This document shows positions 46,009-56,667 of a stretch of DNA of 64,000 bases, one piece after another. Position numbers and translations under genes: made by a program. Source of the DNA: Pseudomonadota bacterium (lineage in GTDB: Bacteria; Pseudomonadota; Alphaproteobacteria; Acetobacterales; Acetobacteraceae); contig JAJZBM010000007.1 of NCBI GenBank assembly GCA_021798915.1, forward strand, positions 50,739-114,738, written 5' to 3'. Every line of letters starts with the position of its first letter. The stretch's first letter is position 1. Below the pieces are notes generated by a model that had not been told where the DNA came from, ran no database searches, and saw nothing but the letters and a program-made list of their open reading frames with translations.

Positions 46009-46845
46009 TCAGCGCATCAGCGCGATGGCGGCCTTTGTGAGTTCGCCGGCGGGATTACGGAGTGCATCGAGAATGGTGTAGTGATTGGCGCCGGCGATCG
46101 GGATCAGCGGCCCGGGTGCATGGGCGGCCGCGCGCCGCTCATGCAGGGCGCGGCTATCGGCGATCAGGCGCGGCAGTTCCGCGGTGCCATAGGCGAGCGC
46201 CAGAGGTTTGGCGATGGCCGGCAGCCGGAGCGGCGAGAGGGTGGTGATTTCCGCATCCGTGAGATGCAGCTTGTCATCGAGATAGGTGTCGCGGAGCGGC
46301 GCGAGATCGAACACCCCGGAAATCGCAAGCCCGGCCGCGACCGCCCGATGCCCGAGCGCGAGCGCGGCGAGATGGCCGCCGGCCGACCAGCCCGAAAGCA
46401 GGATCGGCCCGGCGATCCCGAACCCGCGGCCGTTTTCGGCCAGCCAATCGAGCGCCGCATTGATTTCATCGACGATGCCGGCGAGCGCGATGTCCGGCGC
46501 CAGCGTATGGCCGGGAAACGCCGCGGCGAAGCCATGGGCGCGCACGCCTTCGGCGAGGCAGACGAAATCCTCGTGCCGGTTCCTTTGCCAATAGCCGCCA
46601 TGGATGAAAACGAGGCATGGGGCGCTCGCATTTTCGGCCGGGAACAAATCCCAGCGCTGGCGTGGCCGGGGGCCGTAGGGAATGTCGCGCGCGCCCGGGA
46701 CCGTGGCGCGGAACCGCGCCGCGGCCGCGATCCGCCGCGCGTTCAGGGCCTCACTCTCCGGCACCGCGAGGCTGTTGTTATAGGCGCGATCACGGGTTTC
46801 CTGTGACAGCGCCTGCCATGCGGCCATTTCAGAGTCCGGCATCAT
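46009..46845 (-). CDS. Alpha/beta hydrolase, formamidase/carboxylesterase-like
   Basis: A 278-residue alpha/beta hydrolase. It has the oxyanion motif CLVFIHGGYWQRNRHEDF, the nucleophile elbow SGWSAGGHLAA (Ser) and a C-terminal His in AGANHYTILDAL. The HGGYW motif is typical of kynurenine formamidase-like and related amidases or esterases. The start overlaps the lyase stop by 4 bases, making it the last gene of a four-gene operon. Its part in the pathway might be hydrolysis of a CoA thioester or an ester of the imported acid, which is only an inference. Confidence 0.85.
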   Translation of the reverse strand: MMPDSEMAAWQALSQETRDRAYNNSLAVPESEALNARRIAAAARFRATVPGARDIPYGPRPRQRWDLFPAENASAPCLVFIHGGYWQRNRHEDFVCLAEGVRAHGFAAAFPGHTLAPDIALAGIVDEINAALDWLAENGRGFGIAGPILLSGWSAGGHLAALALGHRAVAAGLAISGVFDLAPLRDTYLDDKLHLTDAEITTLSPLRLPAIAKPLALAYGTAELPRLIADSRALHERRAAAHAPGPLIPIAGANHYTILDALRNPAGELTKAAIALMR

Positions 46846-47735
46846 CGTCTCTCCCGTGCTGCGATCGCCGCCGCCCGCGCAAGCGTCTGGCGGGCGCGCG
46901 CGACCACCGGTGCGTCGATCATTTTCCCCTCGAAGGCGACGGCGCCCTTGCCTTCCGCAACACCCGCGTCATAAGCGGCGAGCAGCCGCCCGGCGCGGTC
47001 GATCTCGGCCGCCGAGGGCGCGTATTCTTCGTTGATCACCACGATCTGCGCCGGATGGATCGCGCTCGCGCCGACAAAGCCGAGCCGGCGCGAGCGCTTG
47101 AGCGTCGCGCGAAACGCGGCGAGATCGGTGAAATCGGCGACACTGCCGAGGAAACCGAGCGGCATGACGCCGGCGGCGCGGGCGGCGATGATCATCTGCT
47201 GCTTGGGATAGAACAACCCCTCCGCCTCCGGCTCCATGCCGAGCGAGAGCGCGAAATCCTCCGCCCCGAGGGTGAGCGCGATGATCCGCGCATCGGCCCG
47301 CGCGATCGCCTCGGCGCGAAACAGCCCGCGCGCCGTCTCGATCATCGGGATCAGGCCGAGGCCGCCCGCCGGCAGACCGCGTTCCGCCTCCAGTTCGGTG
47401 ACGATTTCGGCGATCGCCTCGACCTGTTCGGCGCTTTCGATCTTGGGCAGCATGAGGGCGGCAACCCCGGCGATCACCGCGGCTTCGAGATCGGCGATGA
47501 GGGTGCGCCAGGGCCGGTTGACGCGAACCACGATCGCGGCACCGCCGGCGGCGGCCTCGCGCACGGCGGCGGCGAGAAGCGTGCGGGCGCGAGGCTTTTC
47601 GGCCGCCGCGATCGAATCCTCGAGATCGAGAATGACCGCATCGGCGCCGCTGGTTGCCGATTTTGCGACGAAACGCGGATTGGTCACCGGGACGAACAAA
47701 AGCGAGCGCCAAAGCGGCAAGGATTTCGTGCTCAT
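46842..47735 (-). CDS. HpcH/HpaI aldolase / CitE-like CoA-ester lyase
   Basis: A 297-residue TIM-barrel lyase of the CitE group. Signatures are RSLLFVPVTNPRF, DAVILDLEDSI (Glu/Asp metal region), VRVNRPW, IPMIETARGL, LGAEDFALSLGM and GASAIHPAQI. Members cleave malyl-CoA, citramalyl-CoA or citryl units into acetyl-CoA and an oxo acid. It is joined by 4-base overlaps to the CoA-transferase upstream and the hydrolase downstream. The citrate lyase alpha and gamma subunits are absent, so it acts on a free CoA ester, which the neighbouring CoA-transferase could supply. Confidence 0.88.
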   Translation of the reverse strand: MSTKSLPLWRSLLFVPVTNPRFVAKSATSGADAVILDLEDSIAAAEKPRARTLLAAAVREAAAGGAAIVVRVNRPWRTLIADLEAAVIAGVAALMLPKIESAEQVEAIAEIVTELEAERGLPAGGLGLIPMIETARGLFRAEAIARADARIIALTLGAEDFALSLGMEPEAEGLFYPKQQMIIAARAAGVMPLGFLGSVADFTDLAAFRATLKRSRRLGFVGASAIHPAQIVVINEEYAPSAAEIDRAGRLLAAYDAGVAEGKGAVAFEGKMIDAPVVARARQTLARAAAIAARERR

Positions 47736-48985
47736 GAGCGATGCTCCCGGATGATCTCGCGCGCCAGAAGAGCGTCGTATTCGGCGCCGATGCAGCCGAT
47801 TTCGCCGAGCAGCGCCCGCGTGTCGGCGCCGAGTGCGGGGGCGGGGCGGCGCAATTGGCCGGGTGTGGCCGAAAGCCGTGGCAGGACGTCGTGCATCAGC
47901 ATCCTCCGATGCGCGGCGTCGGCTTCCTCATCCGCCGCATCCGCGTCCGGCACCGCGACGACGACGCCGCGCGCCGCGACATGGGGATCGGCAAGAAACT
48001 GCTCGATGTCGTGGACCAAGGCCGCGGTCACCTCGGCGGCGGCGAAAACCGCCAGCGCTTCCGCCGCATCCCGCGCGGCGATGAAATCGGCGATCGGCTG
48101 CTCGCATTCATCGACATGGCGCAGCCGGTCGCTGTTGGTGCGAAAGCGCGGGTCATCGATCATGTCGGGGCGGCCGATGGCGCGGAACAGGCGCTCGGCC
48201 ATGCTCTGGATGGAGGCGGAGATGGCGATGAAGCGGCCGTCACGGGTGCGAAAGACATTGCGCGGCGCGGTGGTCGCCGAGCGGTTGCCGGTGCGCGCCG
48301 GCCTGCGCCCGGTGCGCGCGAAAATCGTCGCATCGGGGCCGAGAATCGAATGGACCGCTTCGAGCAGGGAAAGATCGATCACCTGCCCGCGCCCACTCGC
48401 CGCGGCGACCCGGAGCGCGACCATGACGCCGAAGGCGCCGTAAAGCCCGGCCAGCATGTCGGCGAGCGCGAGCGGCGGCAGCAGCGGCTCGCGTTCCGGA
48501 AAACCGTTTTTCGCGGCAAACCCCGACATCGCCTCGACCAGGGTGCCAAAGCCGGGATGGCCGCGATAGGGGCCGGTCTGGCCGAAGCCGGAGATGCGCG
48601 CGATGACGAGGCGGGGGTTTTGCTCATGGAGCAGGGCTGGCGCGAGATCCATTTTCTCCAATGTACCGGGGCGGAAATTCTCGACCAGGACATCGGCGGT
48701 CGCGACCAGCCGCAGGAGCAGCGCCTTGCCCGCGCCGGCGCGAAGATCGAGGGCGAGGGATTTCTTGTTGCGGGCATAGATCTTCCAATGGAGACTCTGC
48801 CCCTCCTCGCGCCAGGCGCGCAGCGGATCGCCGGTTTTGGGATCCTCGATCTTGATCACCTCGGCGCCGTGATCCGCCAATTGCAGGCTCAGCATATTGC
48901 CGGCGACGAGGCGCGAGAGATCGAGGATGCGCATCCCATCGAGCGGTGCCGGCATCTCCGGCGAAAACGATTTCTCGGCGATCAT
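47732..48985 (-). CDS. Class III CoA-transferase (CaiB/BaiF family)
   Basis: A 417-residue family III CoA-transferase. It opens LDGMRILDLSRLVAGNMLSLQLADHGAEVIKIE, has the active-site region GFGTLVEAMSGFA, and LADMLAGLYGAFGVMVAL. The catalytic Asp of this family lies in the LADM segment. It would move CoA from a donor (such as succinyl-CoA) to a hydroxy or dicarboxylic acid. The ATG directly abuts the transporter stop (TGA-ATG, no gap), and the stop overlaps the lyase start. Confidence 0.9.
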   Translation of the reverse strand: MIAEKSFSPEMPAPLDGMRILDLSRLVAGNMLSLQLADHGAEVIKIEDPKTGDPLRAWREEGQSLHWKIYARNKKSLALDLRAGAGKALLLRLVATADVLVENFRPGTLEKMDLAPALLHEQNPRLVIARISGFGQTGPYRGHPGFGTLVEAMSGFAAKNGFPEREPLLPPLALADMLAGLYGAFGVMVALRVAAASGRGQVIDLSLLEAVHSILGPDATIFARTGRRPARTGNRSATTAPRNVFRTRDGRFIAISASIQSMAERLFRAIGRPDMIDDPRFRTNSDRLRHVDECEQPIADFIAARDAAEALAVFAAAEVTAALVHDIEQFLADPHVAARGVVVAVPDADAADEEADAAHRRMLMHDVLPRLSATPGQLRRPAPALGADTRALLGEIGCIGAEYDALLAREIIREHRS

Positions 48986-50344
48986 TCAGGTTATCATCCG
49001 CAATGCGGTGAGAGCGAGGGTGACGGTGATGGCGCCGCCGATGCGGGTTGCGATCTGCGCGAACGGCATCAATTCCATGCGGTTGGCGGCGCTCAGGATC
49101 ATGACGTCGCCGGTGCCGCCCTGGCCGCTATGGCAGGCATTCACGATCGCCGCCTCGATCGGATAGAGCCCGACCAGACGCCCGGCGAGGAAGCCGACGG
49201 CGATGATGGTCGCAACCGTCACCACGATCACCGCGATGATCCCGGGCTGCAGTGCTGCGACCAGCTTGTCCCACGGCGTCATCGCGACGCCGATCGCGAA
49301 AATCAGCGGATAGGTGACGCATTGGGCGAAAAAGACATAGATCACCCCAGCCCCTTCGCGCAGACGGGCGGAGACCGCGCGGGCGAGCTTGAGGGCGACG
49401 GCGAGCGCCAGCATCAAGACCGGCGCGGGAAAGCCGCTGACGTCCTGGACCACGATGCCGACCAGATAGAGCGTGATCGCGGTGATCCCGGCCGCCGCCA
49501 CGGTCGCCGCGTCGGGCGGGTGGCCGGTTGGCAGATCCTCGGGATCGGGCGGCAGTGCGAGCGCGTTGCCGGCCGCCTCGGGCTGCAGGCGGCCATTGCC
49601 GGTCAGCGTCGGATGGCGGCGCGCGAAGGTCGCGAGCCCGCCCGAGATCAGCAAAGCGGCGAGATTGCCGAGCAGCACCGCCGGCAGGATGGTCGCGAAG
49701 ACGTCACCCTGCGGGACATGCAGCACGGCACCGTAGCCGAGGGAGAGCGGCAGCGCGCCCTCGCCGATGCCGCCGCCCATGATCGGGATGACGATGAAGA
49801 ACAGGGTGTGGCGCCAGCCGAGCCCGAGCAGCGTCCCGGCGAGGGTGCCGGTGGCGAGTGCGGCGAGTGAGCCGGTGAAAAGCGGGACGAAGATTTTGAG
49901 GAAGCCGGCGATCAGCACCCGGCGGTGCATGCCGAGGATGCTGCCGACGATGATGCAGGCGATGAAGAGATAGAGAAAATTCGACTGCTTGGTAAAAACC
50001 CCGATCGCGCTTACGGTTTTCTCCGGCAGCAGATGCGCGTGCACGAGATAGGAGGGCAGGAACACGGTGAGGATCGCGGGCCCGCCGATACGGCGGAGCC
50101 CCGGCAGGCGTTTGCCGATCTCGGCCGCGGTGAAGGCGCCAAGCGCGATCAGCGGGATCATCGTGGTGAGATCGGGCGGCACTTTGCCGAGCCCGACCAG
50201 GGCGGCGATCAAGGCCAGGATGATCGGATAGAGGGGCAGCGGAATGATGCCGATCTTGCCGTCGACCAGCCGCCACCAGAACGCCCGCGCGCCGGATTCC
50301 GGCGCCGCGCCCGGGACCTGCGCGATCGGTGTCGCCTGGGTCAC
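48986..50344 (-). CDS. 2-hydroxycarboxylate transporter (2-HCT family, CitS/CimH-like)
   Basis: A 452-residue secondary transporter with about eleven helices. It has both family signatures: the re-entrant-loop GGxG motif in IMGGGIGEGALPLSLGYG, and the C-terminal CHSGQGGTGDVMILSAANRM followed by ELMPFAQIATRIGG. Members carry citrate, malate or lactate, usually with sodium ions or protons. The start is a GTG at 50344 with GGAGG exactly 5 bases upstream; an ATG-like start 57 bases further out is less likely. It heads the operon transporter, CoA-transferase, lyase, hydrolase and follows hisD by 59 bases. Confidence 0.92.
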   Translation of the reverse strand: MTQATPIAQVPGAAPESGARAFWWRLVDGKIGIIPLPLYPIILALIAALVGLGKVPPDLTTMIPLIALGAFTAAEIGKRLPGLRRIGGPAILTVFLPSYLVHAHLLPEKTVSAIGVFTKQSNFLYLFIACIIVGSILGMHRRVLIAGFLKIFVPLFTGSLAALATGTLAGTLLGLGWRHTLFFIVIPIMGGGIGEGALPLSLGYGAVLHVPQGDVFATILPAVLLGNLAALLISGGLATFARRHPTLTGNGRLQPEAAGNALALPPDPEDLPTGHPPDAATVAAAGITAITLYLVGIVVQDVSGFPAPVLMLALAVALKLARAVSARLREGAGVIYVFFAQCVTYPLIFAIGVAMTPWDKLVAALQPGIIAVIVVTVATIIAVGFLAGRLVGLYPIEAAIVNACHSGQGGTGDVMILSAANRMELMPFAQIATRIGGAITVTLALTALRMIT

Positions 50345-50403
50345 GCTCTCCTCCCGCTCCGTTGTCCCGGCGAGCTTCACGGACGCCGCCGCCCGGGTCA
50401 AGC

Positions 50404-51702
50404 CTAGCCCCGGCGCGGCAGCCGAAGTGCGAGGCTCTGGGCGTGGGCGCCGAGACCCTCGGCCTCGGCGAGCGCGATCGCCGCTGGCCCGAGAGCGGCG
50501 AGCGGTGTCGCGTCCTCGGCGGCGATCCAGGTCGTGCGCTTGAGGAAATCGAACACCGAGAGGCCGGAGGCGAAACGCGCGCTGCGTGAGGTCGGCAGCA
50601 CGTGGTTGGGGCCGGCGATGTAATCGCCGAGCGCTTCCGGGCAGAAACGTCCGAGAAACGCCGCCCCGGCATGGCGGATGCGGGCAAACAGCGCCGCGGG
50701 GTCGGCGAGCATCAGTTCGAGATGCTCGGGCGCCAGACGATCGACCAGCGCCGCCGCCTCCGCCCAGTCCGCGACCACGATCACCGCGCCGTGATCACGC
50801 CAGCTCGCCCCGGCGATCGCGGCGCGCGGCAGACGCGGCAAGGCCTCCGCGACGGCGGCGATGACGCGCTCGGCGAAGCCGGCATCATCGGTGATCAGGA
50901 TCGCTTGTGCCGCCTCGTCATGCTCGGCCTGCGCCAGGAGGTCGATCGCGACATGGCGCGGCTCGTTGGCGGCGTCGGCCAGCACCACCACCTCCGAGGG
51001 GCCGGCGATGGCATCAATCCCGACATCGCCATGCACCTGCCGCTTGGCCTCGGCGACATAGGCGTTGCCCGGCCCGACGATGCGATCGACCGGCGCGATG
51101 CTCGCCGTGCCATAGGCCAGCGCCGCGATCGCCTGGGCGCCGCCGATCCGCCAGATTTCGCTGACCCCGGCGCGCGCCGCGGCGGCGAGAACCAGCGGGT
51201 TGAGGACACCGCCGGGGGCCGGGACACACATCGCGATGCGCGTGACACCGGCGATCCGCGCCGGAATCGCGTTCATCAGCACCGAGGAGGGATAGGACGC
51301 CTTCCCCCCCGGCACATAGAGCCCGACCGCGTCGAGCGGCGTCCAGCGCAGGCCGAGGCGGAGCCCGGTCGCGTCGGTTTCGGCGAAATCCTCGGGTTTC
51401 TGCCGGCGATGGAAGGCGGCGATGCGCTCGGCGGCGAGATCGAGGGCCTCGGCGAGCGCCGGCGTGAGGCCGGCGCTGGCGGCGGCGATTTCCGCTTCGC
51501 TGACCCGGAGCGGCGGCGCGCCGGGGGTGAAGCCGTCGAAACGGGCGGTGAGTTCGGCGAGCGCCTCATCACCGCGGGCGCGGATCGCGGCGATGATCTC
51601 CCCGACCGGGGCGCGCAGATTTTCGGCCTCCGCCCGCGCCTCACCGAGCAGGGCTGCGAAAGCGGCCGCGAAGCCGGGATCGCGTGTCGCGAGGCGCCGC
51701 AT
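50404..51702 (-). CDS. hisD: Histidinol dehydrogenase
   Basis: A 432-residue zinc enzyme for the last two steps of histidine synthesis. Visible blocks are GLYVPGGKASYPSSVLMNAIPA, RIGGAQAIAALAYG, DRIVGPGNAYVAEAKRQV, AIAGPSEVVVLAD, LAQAEHDEAAQAIL, and LAPEHLELM to NHVLPTSRSARF. The start ATG overlaps the hisG stop by one base, so the two are translationally coupled. Confidence 0.97.
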   Translation of the reverse strand: MRRLATRDPGFAAAFAALLGEARAEAENLRAPVGEIIAAIRARGDEALAELTARFDGFTPGAPPLRVSEAEIAAASAGLTPALAEALDLAAERIAAFHRRQKPEDFAETDATGLRLGLRWTPLDAVGLYVPGGKASYPSSVLMNAIPARIAGVTRIAMCVPAPGGVLNPLVLAAAARAGVSEIWRIGGAQAIAALAYGTASIAPVDRIVGPGNAYVAEAKRQVHGDVGIDAIAGPSEVVVLADAANEPRHVAIDLLAQAEHDEAAQAILITDDAGFAERVIAAVAEALPRLPRAAIAGASWRDHGAVIVVADWAEAAALVDRLAPEHLELMLADPAALFARIRHAGAAFLGRFCPEALGDYIAGPNHVLPTSRSARFASGLSVFDFLKRTTWIAAEDATPLAALGPAAIALAEAEGLGAHAQSLALRLPRRG

Positions 51703-52442
51703 CAGCGCGCCGCCCCCGGTGTGTGAAGCGCGGCGCGGAACCGTGCGATCCAGGCGCCGATCAATTCCGGCTGGGTCTTGAGCGCCAAGCGGTTGACGAT
51801 GAGGCGGCTGGTGACGTCGGCGATCACTTCGATCTCGGCGAGGCCATTGGCCTTCAGCGTCGAGCCGGTCTGCACCAGATCGACGATCAGTGGCGCAAGC
51901 CCGAGCCCGGGGGCGAGTTCCATGGCGCCGTTGAGATGGACGATCTCCGCCTGGATGCCGCGCGCGGCGAAATGGCGGGCGGTGACGTTCGGGTATTTGG
52001 TCGCGACCCGCACCCGCGACAGCCGCGCCGGGTGGACCAGTTCCGCGCCGCCGGCCAGGGCGGCGACCGGGGCGGCGACCGCGATGCGGCAGCGGCCGAT
52101 GGCGAGATCGAGCGGGGCGTAGATTTCCGGATAATCGAATTCCATCAGCACATCGGCGCCGCAAATGCCGAGTGCGGCGGCGCCGAAGGCAACGAAGGTC
52201 GCGACATCGAAGGGGCGCACACGCACCACGTCGAGCCCGGGATCATCGGTCGGAAACCGCAGCCGCCGGCTGTCCTCGTCTTCGTAATCGGCGGCCGGGT
52301 GGACCCCGGCGCGGGCCAGAAACCCGCCGCATTCGGCGAGAATGCGCCCCTTGGGGAGCGCGAGCACGAGCGGGCCGGCGCCATCGGCGCGGTCGGGCGC
52401 GGTCTCGCCCGGCGCCGGATCGGCGATGACGGGCGCGTTCAT
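51702..52442 (-). CDS. hisG: ATP phosphoribosyltransferase, short form
   Basis: A 246-residue enzyme for the first step of histidine synthesis. The catalytic domains show LVLALPKGRILAECGGFLARAG, GADVLMEF, VRVATKYPNVTARHFAARG, and the PRPP loop DLVQTGSTLKANGLAEIE. It stops after the catalytic part and lacks the C-terminal regulatory domain, so it is the HisG_S type that needs HisZ; hisZ is not in the window. The first 24 residues (Ala/Pro-rich) are not conserved. No ribosome binding site is seen before the ATG at 52442, which may mean a leaderless or weakly translated start. Confidence 0.95.
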   Translation of the reverse strand: MNAPVIADPAPGETAPDRADGAGPLVLALPKGRILAECGGFLARAGVHPAADYEDEDSRRLRFPTDDPGLDVVRVRPFDVATFVAFGAAALGICGADVLMEFDYPEIYAPLDLAIGRCRIAVAAPVAALAGGAELVHPARLSRVRVATKYPNVTARHFAARGIQAEIVHLNGAMELAPGLGLAPLIVDLVQTGSTLKANGLAEIEVIADVTSRLIVNRLALKTQPELIGAWIARFRAALHTPGAAR

Positions 52443-52621
52443 CGGGGAGGGAGACGGAGATGGAACATGATCGCGCCGGGCTCTAGCACCGAAGCGGCGA
52501 GGGCGGAAGGGGCGAAAAGCCAGAACCCAGGGCAATCGGCTGAAGGAAGTCAGGCTAGGGGGTTTGACGCGCGCCTGGTTTAGCGATGGGTTCGGCCGCG
52601 GCGCCCACTATGCCCCCTCCG

Positions 52622-52648
52622 CAAACCGGCGAGGCGCGGCCCCGCCGG
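52622..52648 (-). terminator. Possible terminator after ahcY
   Basis: On the minus strand, 12 bases past the ahcY stop, CCGGCG and CGCCGG enclose a GC-rich partly paired loop and are followed by a short TTTGC. The stem is strong but the T-run is weak. Confidence 0.35.
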
Positions 52649-52660
52649 TCATGAAATCCC

Positions 52661-53950
52661 TCAGTAGCGATAATCGTCGTGCTTGAACGGGCCTTCGGTG
52701 GTGACGCCGATATAGCTGGCCTGTTCGGGCGTGAGTTTCGTCAGATGGGCGCCGACCTTGCCGAGATGGAGCGCCGCCACTTTCTCGTCGAGCCGCTTCG
52801 GCAGGGTATAGACCTGCTTTTGATAACGCCCGGTGGGTGCGGTGAAAAGTTCGATCTGAGCCAGCACCTGGTTCGAGAAGCTCGCGCTCATCACGAAGCT
52901 CGGATGGCCGGTGGCGTTGCCGAGATTGACCAGCCTGCCCTCGGAGAGGACGATGAGGCGCTTGCCGTCGGGGAACACCACTTCGTCCACCTGCGGCTTG
53001 ACGTTCTCCCAGCGGTAATTGCGCAGCGCCTCGATCTGAATTTCGGAATCGAAATGGCCGATATTGCAGACGATGGCGCGATGTTTCATCGCCCGCAAAT
53101 GATCGATGGTGATGACGTCGATATTGCCGGTGGCGGTGACGAAGATGTCGCCGCGCGGCGCGGCTTCCGCCATGGTGACGACCTCATAGCCCTCCATCGC
53201 CGCTTGCAGGGCGCAGATCGGATCGATCTCGGTCACCATCACCCGGCAGCCGGCGTTGCGGAGGCTCGCCGCCGAGCCCTTGCCGACATCGCCGAACCCG
53301 GCGACGACGGCGATCTTGCCGGCCATCATCACGTCGGTGCCACGGCGGATGCCATCGACCAGACTCTCGCGGCAGCCATAGAGATTGTCGAATTTCGACT
53401 TGGTGACGCTGTCATTGACGTTGATCGCCGGAACCAAAAGCGTCGCCGCGCGCGCCATGTCGCGCAGGCGATGCACGCCGGTCGTGGTTTCTTCCGAAAC
53501 GCCGCGCACATCGAGAAGCAGGTCGCGGTGACGCTCGTGCATGAGCTTGGTGAGATCGCCACCGTCATCGAGGATGAGATTGGGCGTCCAGCCATCGGGG
53601 CCGCGCACCGTCTGTTCGATGCACCACCAGAACTCCTCCTCGTTCATGCCTTTCCAGGCGAAAACCGGAACGCCGGTGGCGGCGATGGCGGCGGCGGCGT
53701 GGTCTTGCGTGGAAAAAATATTGCATGACGACCAACGCACGCTGGCGCCGAGCGCGGTCAGGGTCTCGATCAGCACCGCGGTCTGGATGGTCATGTGCAG
53801 ACAGCCGACGATGCGCGCGCCCTTGAGCGGCTGCTTGGGGCCGTATTCGGCGCGGATCGCCATCAGGCCGGGCATCTCGTCCTCGGCCATGGCGATTTCC
53901 TTGCGCCCCCAGTCGGCGAGCGCGATGTCTTTAACCTTGTAGTCGGGCAT
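52661..53950 (-). CDS. ahcY: Adenosylhomocysteinase
   Basis: A 429-residue NAD-dependent enzyme that splits S-adenosylhomocysteine into adenosine and homocysteine, relieving product inhibition of methyltransferases. Motifs are [64 protein letters not shown], the NAD loop [11 protein letters not shown], and the C-terminal KHDDYRY tail that closes the neighbouring subunit's site. AAGAGGAAG lies before the ATG. The gap to rho is only 54 bases, too short for a known SAH riboswitch. Confidence 0.98.
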   Translation of the reverse strand: MPDYKVKDIALADWGRKEIAMAEDEMPGLMAIRAEYGPKQPLKGARIVGCLHMTIQTAVLIETLTALGASVRWSSCNIFSTQDHAAAAIAATGVPVFAWKGMNEEEFWWCIEQTVRGPDGWTPNLILDDGGDLTKLMHERHRDLLLDVRGVSEETTTGVHRLRDMARAATLLVPAINVNDSVTKSKFDNLYGCRESLVDGIRRGTDVMMAGKIAVVAGFGDVGKGSAASLRNAGCRVMVTEIDPICALQAAMEGYEVVTMAEAAPRGDIFVTATGNIDVITIDHLRAMKHRAIVCNIGHFDSEIQIEALRNYRWENVKPQVDEVVFPDGKRLIVLSEGRLVNLGNATGHPSFVMSASFSNQVLAQIELFTAPTGRYQKQVYTLPKRLDEKVAALHLGKVGAHLTKLTPEQASYIGVTTEGPFKHDDYRY

Positions 53951-54004
53951 AAACGATCTTCCTCTTGCGGCGCGTCGGTGAAGCTGGCGATCAGGGGTTG
54001 GCGT

Positions 54005-55279
<1,275 letters not shown>

Positions 55280-55513
55280 CGATGACGCCTCAGAAATCTC
55301 GGGAAGGGAAAGGGCGCGGGCAATGTTCCGCGCGCCGCGAGCCGGATCGGGGGAAAATGTCCGGCGGAGTCTGGGGATGGGAACGAGCGAGGAAAGCGGC
55401 GAGCTACACGCCGCCGACACACGACCGGCGCACCCTAGCCGCGCTTTTTTCGCGCGTCAACGGTGAGATGGCGGGCGCCCGCGCCGGTTTCAAGTCACCC
55501 GCCCGTCTTGGTG

Positions 55514-56050
55514 TCAGGCGGTGCCGGCCTGCCCGTGCGCCGCCGCCTGCGCCTGGGCGCGACGCGACTGCCAGAGAGCGACGAAATCGATCGGCTGCAG
55601 CAATACCGGCGGGAAGCCGCCCTCGCGGGTCACGTCGGCGAGGATATTGCGCGCGAACGGGAACAGAAGCCGCGGGCATTCCACCAGCAACACCGGCTCG
55701 ACGGCGTTTTCCGGCACGTTGTTCAGGGTGAAAACCCCGGCATAGGCGAGTTCGGCGATGAAGACCGGGGCGGGCTTGCGGCTCTCCTCGGCCGCCGCCG
55801 CGGCGCCGCCCTGGGCGGGGTCGAACGCCTCGGCACGGAGATGGAGGGTGATCTCGAACGCATTCTGCTCGGCGGGGGCCAGTTTCTGCACCTTCACATC
55901 GAGCCCGAGATTGATCTGCGGCTGGCTGCGGAGTGTCGTGAAAACCTGCGGTGCGCCCGGCACCTCGAAGGAGAGATCCTTGACGTATTGCGTGTTGATG
56001 ATCAGCGGCGCATTGGCGCTCGGCTGGCCAGGCGGCAGGCTCTCGGACAT
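55514..56050 (-). CDS. secB: Protein-export chaperone SecB
   Basis: A 178-residue tetrameric chaperone that delivers unfolded precursors to SecA. Conserved segments are LIINTQYVKDLSFEVPGAP, PQINLGLDVKVQKL, FEITLHLRAEA, ELAYAGVFTLNNVPE and VLLVECPRLLFPFARNILAD, then GGFPPVLLQPIDFVALW. The C-terminal tail is Gln/Ala-rich. The ATG at 56050 is chosen (GGAGAG six bases upstream); an ATG four codons earlier is possible. Confidence 0.96.
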   Translation of the reverse strand: MSESLPPGQPSANAPLIINTQYVKDLSFEVPGAPQVFTTLRSQPQINLGLDVKVQKLAPAEQNAFEITLHLRAEAFDPAQGGAAAAAEESRKPAPVFIAELAYAGVFTLNNVPENAVEPVLLVECPRLLFPFARNILADVTREGGFPPVLLQPIDFVALWQSRRAQAQAAAHGQAGTA

Positions 56051-56160
56051 TATGCTCTCCATTCTCGGGGCGGGCGGGGATGGTTTGCCCGTCCTCGCCC
56101 GCCCTAGCATGATCGTGCGGCAAGGGCCAGGGGATGCGCCAGGGATGAGCCAGGGCGGCG

Positions 56161-56625
<465 letters not shown>

Positions 56626-56667
56626 GTCTTTCTCCTTTCGGGCCATGGCGGCGACGGCGGCAAATTT

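Noticed and set aside
53951..54004. Possible SAH riboswitch ahead of ahcY
   Set aside because: Only 54 bases separate rho and ahcY, and no conserved aptamer core is present.
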